NCBI GenBank assembly: GCA_900316015.1
Contig: ONBG01000004.1
Location: forward strand, 62,001-126,000
Origin: an uncultured Prevotella sp.
GTDB taxonomy: Bacteria; Bacteroidota; Bacteroidia; Bacteroidales; Bacteroidaceae
Reading direction: 5' to 3'
Length of the DNA: 64,000 bases
Part shown: positions 55,887 to 64,000 of the stretch, piece by piece
Layout: each line of letters starts with the position of its first letter
Position numbering within the stretch: the first letter of the stretch is position 1
Notes under the pieces: generated by a model
Told to the model about the DNA's origin: nothing
Seen by the model: the letters and a program-made list of their open reading frames with translations, nothing else
Database searches by the model: none
Made by a program: the position numbers and the translations under genes

Positions 55887-56861
55887 ATGAATAATAAAGG
55901 AATTGCATCAATCTCCATTAGTGGGGAATTGACGCTCAACATGCAGTCCCTCAATAATGAGGGAGGTGAGGGTAACCAAATTATGACCCGTCAGGTTACC
56001 ATTTCAGATAAGGATGGAACAGAATATATTGTTTCAGGTATAAGTGGCGACATGTTTAAGCATATACATGCTGAGCATTTAGCTAACTATTGTCAGGAGC
56101 ATAGTATTCCATTAAGCGAATACTCTTCAACGCTTAATCCTAATCGGGTATCAGCAAATGAACTTGCAACGGATGCCGGGAAAGAGGAGCAAGGTCAATG
56201 TGATGTAGTCAATGCAGCCATTCGTCATTGTGCAGTGTGCGATACCCATGGATTTCTGATTACATCTAAGGTGGGGGAGAATCCTGGGAGTTCTAATACT
56301 CCTCGTAAGTCTGTAATCGATTTTGGATGGTTAGTAGGCATCCCAAACAAGAGTAATACAGAATCTTATATCCATAGTAAATTAGTTCCTGATGCAGGAA
56401 CTATAGAAAGTGGGTCAGGAGCTAATGAAGGCCAAAATCTTTTTCATCGCCCTGCAAACTATGGAACCTATGCCTTCGTATGCAACATAGAGGTTTATCG
56501 TATTGGTCTAAATGACATTAATCGCAAATACGCCATTCCCGATAACGAGTGCTTAGAAAGATACAAAGCTATCCTGGCGGCGTTGTTAAGTTGCTTCTTG
56601 TTCCCTAAAGGTGCAATGATAAGTTCTCAATTCCCTCATATCACTGATTTTAAGGGGGAACTTGCTATTTCACATGATCTGATTCCTGCACCAACTATGA
56701 GTGCATTGAATCCTGATTACAAGAGACAGTTAGAGAAAATAAGTGAGGCCATCAATGGAATAGAGAACGATGCCATTGAGATTAGACATTTTGATGACCT
56801 TGCAAGTTTCTCAAATGAAATAAAGGAATTAGAGGAGGAAACTCCCTATCGCATTCGTTAG
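55887..56861 (+). CDS. cas7: Cas7 backbone subunit (DevR/Csa2-like)
   Basis: 324 residues. Forms the helical backbone along crRNA. Seen: IASISISGELTLNMQSLNNE GGEGNQIMTRQVT, TEYIVSGISGDMFKHIHAEH, the RVSANELA segment, DTHGFLITSKV and SVIDFGWLVGIPN, later NYGTYAFVCNIEVYRIGLND and a Gly-rich/RRM-like fold. DevR-type Cas7 is characteristic for types I-A and I-B. AT-rich; 21 bases after cas8. Confidence 0.9.
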   Translation: MNNKGIASISISGELTLNMQSLNNEGGEGNQIMTRQVTISDKDGTEYIVSGISGDMFKHIHAEHLANYCQEHSIPLSEYSSTLNPNRVSANELATDAGKEEQGQCDVVNAAIRHCAVCDTHGFLITSKVGENPGSSNTPRKSVIDFGWLVGIPNKSNTESYIHSKLVPDAGTIESGSGANEGQNLFHRPANYGTYAFVCNIEVYRIGLNDINRKYAIPDNECLERYKAILAALLSCFLFPKGAMISSQFPHITDFKGELAISHDLIPAPTMSALNPDYKRQLEKISEAINGIENDAIEIRHFDDLASFSNEIKELEEETPYRIR

Positions 56862-56864
56862 TCT

Positions 56865-57424
56865 ATGATATTCTCAGTATTTTATATACCGACTACCCTT
56901 TTTTCCCTTCGAGACAGTGCTTGCACTGCCTCTGGGGCTAAGTCGTTGTTTTTGCCTTCTCCATATGCTATAAAGATGGCTATAATAAATCAGGTATTAA
57001 CTGCTTGATTAAGATACAAAAGAAACGTGATCAAAATTCTGACTTCAATTCTACAGTCAGCTACCGGGAATATATCCATACAAGTGAACCTTTAGAGATT
57101 ATCTTTGGTATAGATAGTGATGATGGCGCAGTTTTCTTAAAGAAATACCTATTTCGTATAAACTATTTTGGAAAACGGGGCTGCTATTTTCAATTTCTCC
57201 GATATTCAGATTCCCCTTCTTCACCTAATGTCTTATCCTTTGATAATCATAAAATTATTCCAGGAATCATTCAGGAATACGATGACATTAATAAGAAAAT
57301 GAAATTTGAGAATGTCAATAGTTATAGCAAACAGACTGTAATACGTGATAAAAAGCTATTGGTCATACCGCTAATTCGAGAATCATTTTCTAAGTCTTAT
57401 ACAAAGTATAAAGTATTTCCTTAA
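56865..57424 (+). pseudogene. cas5: cas5, frameshifted and probably internally deleted
   Basis: The first 47 codons (56865-57005) read MIFSVFYIPTTLFSLRDSAC then GAKSLFLPSPYAIKMAIINQ, a clear Cas5 N-terminus, and end in TGA at 57006-57008. The second part begins in another frame (from about 56999: NCLIKIQKKRDQNSDFN, then REYIHTSEPLEIIFGIDSDD and NYFGKRGCYFQF) and runs to 57424. The junction VLTA/CLIKIQ lacks the segment that normally lies between the helix after PSPYAIKMA and LIKIQK, so a deletion accompanies the shift. Cascade without Cas5 should not process or hold the 5' handle. Confidence 0.85.
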
Positions 57425-57954
57425 TGGTTACAGGTACACATTTCGCATATTATCAGCTTTGCCGTCGCAAGCTCTGGCTCTTTGCCAACGGCATCAACAT
57501 GGAGCAGGAATCCGACTTGGTCTATGAAGGAAAGCTTATCCATGAAGAGAGCTATCCGGAGCGGTCATCGAAATACGAGGAGGTAGCCATTGACGGTATC
57601 AAGGTGGACTATTATGATGCCAAAAATCATGTGATCCACGAGATTAAGAAGTCAAATAAGGTGGACCGGGCGCATGAATGGCAGCTCAAGTACTATATGT
57701 ATGTATTTGAGCAACATGGCGTGACAAATGTTCGTGGCATTCTGGAGTATCCAGAAATGCGGAAGATCAAGGAGGTGATGCTTTCGGATGTCGACAGAGA
57801 GGAGATCAGCTCGATGATCGGCAAGATTGAGTCCATCATTCAGAAGGACGAATGTCCGCCGCGGGTGAAGAAGGGACTCTGTCGCAACTGCAGTTATTTC
57901 GATTTCTGTTATTCCGAGGAGCCGGACGAGATTTCGGCGACTTCTGACGATTAG
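57424..57954 (+). CDS. cas4: Cas4 nuclease
   Basis: 176 residues. RecB-like nuclease with an iron-sulfur cluster: first Cys in YYQLCRRKLWLFANGI, the last three in CRNCSYFDFC. The nuclease core includes GIKVDYYDAKNHVIHEIKKS (D-x13-E-x-K) and a QLKYYMYVFEQHGV helix. Trims and selects PAM-bearing prespacers. The start codon lies on the last base of the previous gene frame (57424). GC-rich codon use returns here. Confidence 0.93.
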   Translation: MVTGTHFAYYQLCRRKLWLFANGINMEQESDLVYEGKLIHEESYPERSSKYEEVAIDGIKVDYYDAKNHVIHEIKKSNKVDRAHEWQLKYYMYVFEQHGVTNVRGILEYPEMRKIKEVMLSDVDREEISSMIGKIESIIQKDECPPRVKKGLCRNCSYFDFCYSEEPDEISATSDD

Positions 57955-57984
57955 GCTTGAAGGATATATTAGGAGGTGATAAAG

Positions 57985-59001
57985 ATGAAGAGAAGTTTCT
58001 ATCTATTTAATCCGGGTATCATGGAGCGCAAGGACAATACACTCAAGTATACGCCGGTAAAGATCGATGACGACGGAACGGAACATCCACAACCGCCGCG
58101 CTATATTCCGGTGGAGGATGTGGCGGAGATGTATGTCTTCGGAAGTTTGAGGGCAAACAGTGCTCTCTACAATTTCCTTGGACAGAAAGACATTCCGGTA
58201 CATTTCTTCGATTATTACGAGAATTATACCGGGAGCTTCATGCCGCGTGATGGACTGCTCTCCGGGCGGGCGCTACTTGCTCAAGCCAAGGCTTATCAAA
58301 GCAAGAAGAGACGCACCCAACTTGCAGGAAAGTTTATCCAGGGCGCGGCGTGGAATATGCTGATGAACCTCAACTATTATCACCGGCGGGGTAAGGACTT
58401 AGGCTCCACCATCGACGACATCAAGGCATTGGTCAAGACGCTGCCGTCGGCCGCTGATGTGGAGGAGGTGATGGGCATAGAGGGAAATATCCGCAAACTG
58501 TATTATGCCGCTTTCGACATTATCCTCGATGACTTCACGATGGGCGCGCGCACCAAGCAACCACCAGAGAATGAGGTCAACGCTCTCATCTCCTTTGGTA
58601 ATATGATGTGCTACACAGAGACTTTGCGTGCCATCCATCAGACACAACTCAATCCAACGATCTCTTTCCTGCATACACCGGGTGAGCGTCGCTATTCGCT
58701 CTGTCTAGACATCTCTGAGATCTTCAAGCCTATCATCGTAGACAGGGTTATCTTCAAGGTGCTCAACAAACATGCGCTGGGGCCGCAGCACTTCGATCAC
58801 AAACTCAATTCGTGCCTGCTCAATCAGAAAGGCAAGCTCATCTATGTCAAGGCTATGGAAGACCGGTACAACGAGACCTTCCGCCACCGTTCACTCGGAC
58901 GCAACGTGAGCTATAAACACCTCATCAAGTTGGAGTGCTACAAGTTGCTAAAGGACATTCTCGGCATTGAGGAGTACAAACCCTTTAAGATGTACTGGTA
59001 G
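57985..59001 (+). CDS. cas1: Cas1 integrase
   Basis: 338 residues from the ATG at 57985, which has an AGGAGG ribosome binding site 8 bases upstream (57971-57976). The alternative GTG at 57976 lies inside that site. Landmarks: SFYLFNPGIMERKDNTLKYT, RYIPVEDVAEMYVFGSLRAN, then the catalytic region MGIEGNIRKLYYAAFDII (Glu), NPTISFLHTPGERRYSLCLD (His), ISEIFKPIIVDRVIFKVLNK (Glu/Asp). Integrates spacers into the leader end of the array. Type I-B-like. Confidence 0.96.
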   Translation: MKRSFYLFNPGIMERKDNTLKYTPVKIDDDGTEHPQPPRYIPVEDVAEMYVFGSLRANSALYNFLGQKDIPVHFFDYYENYTGSFMPRDGLLSGRALLAQAKAYQSKKRRTQLAGKFIQGAAWNMLMNLNYYHRRGKDLGSTIDDIKALVKTLPSAADVEEVMGIEGNIRKLYYAAFDIILDDFTMGARTKQPPENEVNALISFGNMMCYTETLRAIHQTQLNPTISFLHTPGERRYSLCLDISEIFKPIIVDRVIFKVLNKHALGPQHFDHKLNSCLLNQKGKLIYVKAMEDRYNETFRHRSLGRNVSYKHLIKLECYKLLKDILGIEEYKPFKMYW

Positions 59002-59049
59002 TGGAGCTTTATATAATAATGTGTAGCAGCCTATAATAAGGAGAAGCCC

Positions 59050-59313
59050 ATGTATGTGATATTGGTATATGATGTAGCCCAAAAGCGGGTAGGAAAAATG
59101 CTGAAGCTATGCAGAAAGTATCTCTGCTGGATACAGAACTCAGTATTTGAAGGTGAGTTGTCCGAAGCCAAACTCAGGGAATTGAAGTCGCAGATTGGCA
59201 GCATCATTGATGCAGAAACCGACAGCGTGATAATATTTACGAATAAAATGAGTTATAATATGGACAAGGAGATCCTTGGTAAGGAGCGGATGTCGACAGA
59301 CAACTTCCTGTAA
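59050..59313 (+). CDS. cas2: Cas2
   Basis: 87 residues, normal. MYVILVYDVAQKRVGKMLKL with the conserved Asp after the first strand, then CRKYLCWIQNSVFEGELSEA, and the C-terminal IIDAETDSVIIFTNKMSYNM. Forms the scaffold of the Cas1-Cas2 integration complex. Forty-eight bases after cas1. Confidence 0.95.
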   Translation: MYVILVYDVAQKRVGKMLKLCRKYLCWIQNSVFEGELSEAKLRELKSQIGSIIDAETDSVIIFTNKMSYNMDKEILGKERMSTDNFL

Positions 59314-59526
59314 TAAGTTGTCGATGTCGACTAATGTCAGAAAATTATGGCTCAAGAAACTAATTCATTCGCTCTTTGACATGTTGAAACACTATCAGAC
59401 AAAGGTGTTGTCGTAGTCCCATTATTTTAATATTATTCCACATCGACATATTTTTCCCGTTTTTTTCGTATCTTTGCATCCGGAAACCTGCGGAAAAAGG
59501 GGCATTAGCCCTATATGTCGATGTGG
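59314..59526 (+). promoter_or_regulatory. CRISPR leader
   Basis: AT-rich 213 nt between cas2 and the first repeat. It has a -7 box TATCTTTG (59469-59476), a G-rich hairpin GGGC-ATTA-GCCC (59500-59511) and a perfect 14-bp inverted repeat: CCACATCGACATAT (59438-59451) and ATATGTCGATGTGG (59513-59526). The second arm abuts the first CRISPR repeat. Confidence 0.8.
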
Positions 59527-62500
59527 GTCTTAATCGAACCTTTATGGAATTGAAACTTACGGCGGTGGCAAGCCCGCAGACAGACACAGAGTCTTAATCG
59601 AACCTTTATGGAATTGAAACACAACAGGAGGAATATAACATTTATTATGACAATGTCTTAATCGAACCTTTATGGAATTGAAACGAATTTTGTAATATAC
59701 GAATACCTTTTAAAGAAACAGGTCTTAATCGAACCTTTATGGAATTGAAACAAAGATTCAAGTTGCTTATCTATAAAAGATTGTTGGTCTTAATCGAACC
59801 TTTATGGAATTGAAACCAGAATCCTCCCGCGCAACAGCAGAAGAAACGAGGAGTCTTAATCGAACCTTTATGGAATTGAAACTGTGCATTCTACTTGCAC
59901 TCCACTTACCGTATAAGTCTTAATCGAACCTTTATGGAATTGAAACGGCTGTCTGTTATCCGTTAATATATCTGATAAGATCGTCTTAATCGAACCTTTA
60001 TGGAATTGAAACTTCGATGGAAGTGACCTGTTTCATCACAGCGCGAGGTCTTAATCGAACCTTTATGGAATTGAAACTTTGATCTGGTCATGTCAGTTAA
60101 AGGGATGGGAAGGTCTTAATCGAACCTTTATGGAATTGAAACATTTGTGGATATGAGGGAGAATACGATGTAAGCAAGTCTTAATCGAACCTTTATGGAA
60201 TTGAAACCGCGCGAGGAGAGCTCAGAAAGATTTTATGAAGTGTGTCTTAATCGAACCTTTATGGAATTGAAACGTTTTATACTCAGAATAACGAGGATTC
60301 CAACCTAGTCTTAATCGAACCTTTATGGAATTGAAACATCTGGGGTAACGGACAAAGGGGAAGGTGATTCTAAGTCTTAATCGAACCTTTATGGAATTGA
60401 AACCGAACACGGGCTACCACTCAGCCGCCACGAACACGTCTTAATCGAACCTTTATGGAATTGAAACTGTTTCTTACGTTATTTCCGCCCGAAGCATTTT
60501 TGCGTCTTAATCGAACCTTTATGGAATTGAAACACTATCCTCACACTGCCTTCCAGCAGGAGGAGGAACGTCTTAATCGAACCTTTATGGAATTGAAACG
60601 AAGATCCGTCGTACCGTCCGCATCAAGAACGGTAATGTCTTAATCGAACCTTTATGGAATTGAAACTGCAATGTCGGAAACTGGGCAATCTTCGCGGTCT
60701 GGTCTTAATCGAACCTTTATGGAATTGAAACAGCAGAGGATCGTATCAAGCAGTTAAGGAAAGAGGTCTTAATCGAACCTTTATGGAATTGAAACGAACA
60801 TGAATGGAATACTTGTCTATGACATTGACGTCTTAATCGAACCTTTATGGAATTGAAACATCCGATTCCGTGAACTCATTCTCAATAGGCGGCGTGTCTT
60901 AATCGAACCTTTATGGAATTGAAACAATCTGCTGAATTTGTTCATAATAGTTCCTCCTTCGTCTTAATCGAACCTTTATGGAATTGAAACCGCGGCAGCA
61001 GAGGATACGAGGACTGAGAACGAGAAGTCTTAATCGAACCTTTATGGAATTGAAACTAACAAGACTGGGCTAAAGCTGACGCAGGGCGGGTGTCTTAATC
61101 GAACCTTTATGGAATTGAAACGTGTTCGTAGCTGCTGATTGGTCGCCAGCGTTCGTGTCTTAATCGAACCTTTATGGAATTGAAACATGTATGCGAGCCT
61201 GTACAGCAAGAGCTCATCAGGAGTCTTAATCGAACCTTTATGGAATTGAAACTACTTTAGCAAATCTTGCGCGACTGAAAAATTATCGTCTTAATCGAAC
61301 CTTTATGGAATTGAAACTAACAAAACAGGGCTCAAGCTGACGCAGGGCGGGTGTCTTAATCGAACCTTTATGGAATTGAAACTGCGTTTTCTTTATTTTC
61401 CTTGTACCACGCTGCGAGTCTTAATCGAACCTTTATGGAATTGAAACGGCGTACGATTTTATATTCATGCACGACGGGAGCGGGTCTTAATCGAACCTTT
61501 ATGGAATTGAAACGGACGCGCCCCGCCTGGATAGTGAGCGCCCCGGCGTCTTAATCGAACCTTTATGGAATTGAAACAAAGTAGTTGTAACTTGCATCTT
61601 CATTCCTTGATACGTCTTAATCGAACCTTTATGGAATTGAAACGGCACAAAACAGAAAAGCAAATGATACAGTACACGTCTTAATCGAACCTTTATGGAA
61701 TTGAAACAGGTTGTGTTGATGTAGTGTGAAGTCACGTAGTCGTCTTAATCGAACCTTTATGGAATTGAAACGCATGGAGCCGGAGTGGGACGCGGAGAGG
61801 ACGAAGGGTCTTAATCGAACCTTTATGGAATTGAAACTGCTGGAAGAGATGCTGAAATATCTGAACCTTCAGTCTTAATCGAACCTTTATGGAATTGAAA
61901 CGAGCTCTATGTATCTGTCCTCTCGTGGGCATAGCGTCTTAATCGAACCTTTATGGAATTGAAACTGTACCGTGACAGTGTGAGGATCAAGGACTCGGTG
62001 AGTCTTAATCGAACCTTTATGGAATTGAAACCTTTCCGTGTTGCGGTAGGGCTAAAAATTGATATGGTCTTAATCGAACCTTTATGGAATTGAAACGTGT
62101 TCGTAGCTGCTGAGTAGTCGCCCGTGTTCGGTCTTAATCGAACCTTTATGGAATTGAAACGACAGCATTGACTAAGAAGCTGGATAAGGCGTTCAGTCTT
62201 AATCGAACCTTTATGGAATTGAAACCCCTGTCAGCGGCATGCAGTCGGTAGGTCTGTCTGTCTTAATCGAACCTTTATGGAATTGAAACTTTGATTTGAA
62301 AATTAGTGCATCGGACGGGACTCGGTCTTAATCGAACCTTTATGGAATTGAAACCGGAAAGGACGGGAACCTGCAGCCCGTGTCTGACAGTCTTAATCGA
62401 ACCTTTATGGAATTGAAACTGGATATAGAGACCGAGATCGTGCCGTTTATGATTGTCTTAATCGAACCTTTATGGAATTGAAACTTGTTAATTTGATCGG

Positions 62501-63858
62501 CAATGGCATTAATCTCACTGTCTTAATCGAACCTTTATGGAATTGAAACTATTGCACCGGCAAAAGTAGGACGCAAATTAGTAAAGTCTTAATCGAACCT
62601 TTATGGAATTGAAACGTCTTATATTCAGCATAGCGAGGATTCCAACCTAAGTCTTAATCGAACCTTTATGGAATTGAAACATAGAAGAAGCTAAAGAAGC
62701 GGAATAAAGAGAGAAGTCTTAATCGAACCTTTATGGAATTGAAACTGAGTGGGAGTGTCCTGTATGTCATACTCATCATGTCTTAATCGAACCTTTATGG
62801 AATTGAAACTCGAGAACGTGCAACGCATGCTTGGGCATGCGTCAAGTCTTAATCGAACCTTTATGGAATTGAAACAATAAGGATCCTAATGATCCTTTAC
62901 AAAAGCTATCGTCTTAATCGAACCTTTATGGAATTGAAACTTATTTTTATATGCATTACACTTACGTGTAAATTGTCTTAATCGAACCTTTATGGAATTG
63001 AAACAGAGACGTGAGCTTTTGGATAAGCAGAGCGAAGTGAGTCTTAATCGAACCTTTATGGAATTGAAACTGTTACTCTTTTCGTTTGCCGTTTCTTTTT
63101 TAGCTTGTCTTAATCGAACCTTTATGGAATTGAAACATCATTTCGGCAAGGGCAGATATGTTCCCTTGTGGTCTTAATCGAACCTTTATGGAATTGAAAC
63201 ACATCAGGCGCGGTGACGGGCGAATCCTACGTCATCGTCTTAATCGAACCTTTATGGAATTGAAACTCCTGACCGTGATGACAGGTGCTTATGCCGAGAG
63301 GGTCTTAATCGAACCTTTATGGAATTGAAACTACTGAGCGAAGTCCATAAACTTGCATGGGTCAGGAGTCTTAATCGAACCTTTATGGAATTGAAACTCT
63401 CGTCCAGCACCTCAGACAATACCTGAGGCAGGGTCTTAATCGAACCTTTATGGAATTGAAACCTATTATATGCTTCTCTCGCAGCATCTTCAATCGCGTG
63501 TCTTAATCGAACCTTTATGGAATTGAAACGAGTTTATGGATCTTGGTTTTCAACCTACTACTTGTCTTAATCGAACCTTTATGGAATTGAAACTCACGAG
63601 GCACACGTCATTGTCGTCATAGCCTTTTGTCGTCTTAATCGAACCTTTATGGAATTGAAACAGGTCAACGCGTGCCGTATCGCTCACGCCTGATAGTCTT
63701 AATCGAACCTTTATGGAATTGAAACACACGATGCAAGTGGGATTGGTGGTTGCCTTCCGGTCTTAATAGCATCTTTATGGAATTGAAACCTTGTGTAAGC
63801 GAACACCCTTAAGGAAGCCCTTGCCATCGTCTTAATCGCATCTTTATGGAATTGAAAC
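59527..63858 (+). CRISPR. CRISPR array of 67 repeats and 66 spacers
   Basis: The 30-bp repeat starts GTCTTAATCGAACC and ends TTTATGGAATTGAAAC; I counted 67 copies with starts 64-69 nt apart, giving spacers of about 34-39 nt. The 3' end ATTGAAAC is typical of type I-B. The leader end is at 59527 because cas2 and the leader lie there and the last two repeats are degenerate (…AGCATC or CGCATC in place of CGAACC). Three pairs of nearly identical spacers occur (see findings). No repeat is interrupted. Confidence 0.98.
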
Positions 63859-63945
63859 GTAGATGGTAACTTGTGCTAATTAGTAAGTGAGACAACTATT
63901 GACAGGCCGGGGGCTTTTTTACTGTCCACCCCCTCGGGCGTAAGT

Positions 63946-64000
63946 TCAAACAGTGTAATTTTCCATCTTGAAAGCATCCTTTACTTTCCATCCGTCGGCA
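63946..64000 (-). CDS. Possible C-terminal end of a gene entering from beyond the window
   Basis: On the minus strand the frame ADGWKVKDAFKMENYTV ends in TGA at 63948-63946, and is open to the window edge. A GC-rich stretch follows (63901-63940), resembling a terminator. Only 17 codons are visible, so this is weak. Confidence 0.3.
   Translation of the reverse strand, partial: ADGWKVKDAFKMENYTV

Noticed and set aside
56980..57010. Programmed frameshift in cas5
   Set aside because: No heptameric slippery sequence or strong hairpin is visible, and the junction also lacks residues.
62811..62845. Perfect hairpin CGCATGC-TTGG-GCATGCG in a spacer
   Set aside because: It lies wholly in one spacer and reflects the target sequence, not a terminator or regulatory site.
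60222..63177. Short ORFs inside the CRISPR array
   Set aside because: They are translations of the repeat (for example FNSIKVRLR) and not genes.
63896..63940. Strong terminator after the array
   Set aside because: G- and C-rich runs are present but do not form a clean stem with a T-run in either direction.

Overview
The window looks like a chromosome segment of a Bacteroidota species, most likely Prevotella, Segatella or a close relative. The evidence is: promoters of the TTTG-N19/20-TAnnTTTG type, few Shine-Dalgarno sites, an HU/smalltalk/amidase cassette, a NusG-like (UpxY-type) regulator beside a surface polysaccharide locus, and a DUF4835-recN gene pair. No organism name can be proven from the sequence alone.

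Layout. (1) 1-5345: housekeeping genes on the plus strand (end of a DUF4835/PorD-like gene, recN, a TPR protein, greA, yaaA), with a duplicated promoter module before greA. (2) 5355-7191: an AT-rich two-gene ATPase/partner module resembling defence gene pairs. (3) 7310-28741: a surface polysaccharide locus on the minus strand. It holds glycosyltransferases, acyltransferases, a GT-C membrane protein, a polymerase/ligase-like protein, a flippase, and a nonulosonic-acid set (synthase, HAD phosphatase, cytidylyltransferase) beside a polysialyltransferase-like gene. A toxin-antitoxin-SecB-like chaperone module sits inside it (9724-11032). Three genes of this locus are broken, two of them at runs of G or C. 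(4) 28742-39780: an AT-rich operon between two homologous noncoding elements of about 265 nt. It encodes a CHC2/TOPRIM primase-like protein, an unknown protein, a 1131-residue reverse transcriptase with an HD-type domain, a hidden 34-residue ORF, an unknown protein, a C-terminally membrane-anchored protein, a GNAT-ASCH fusion and a PD-(D/E)XK nuclease. This is the best candidate for an undescribed system. (5) 39781-48406: a PIN (frameshifted)/ImmA-type pair, two proteins sharing an N-terminal glycine/asparagine motif, the HU/smalltalk/amidase cassette, a GmrSD-like DUF262 protein and a 675-residue UpxY-like protein. (6) 48806-50682: tRNA-Arg(TCT), a membrane LytTR regulator, and a DUF4160/DUF2442-HTH pair with a clear operator. 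(7) 50836-63858: a type I-B-like CRISPR-Cas locus (cas6-cas3-cas8-cas7-cas5-cas4-cas1-cas2) and an array of 67 repeats and 66 spacers.

The CRISPR locus is a compositional mosaic. cas6 and cas4-cas1-cas2 have the codon use of the surrounding core genes, while cas3-cas8-cas7-cas5 are AT-rich. cas5 is frameshifted and probably lacks an internal segment, so interference may be impaired although the array is long. The window as a whole is a stack of defence modules (ATPase pair, TAC, RT operon, PIN/ImmA, DUF262, CRISPR) around a variable surface-glycan locus.

All functions are inferred from motifs I recognise by eye. No database search was run.
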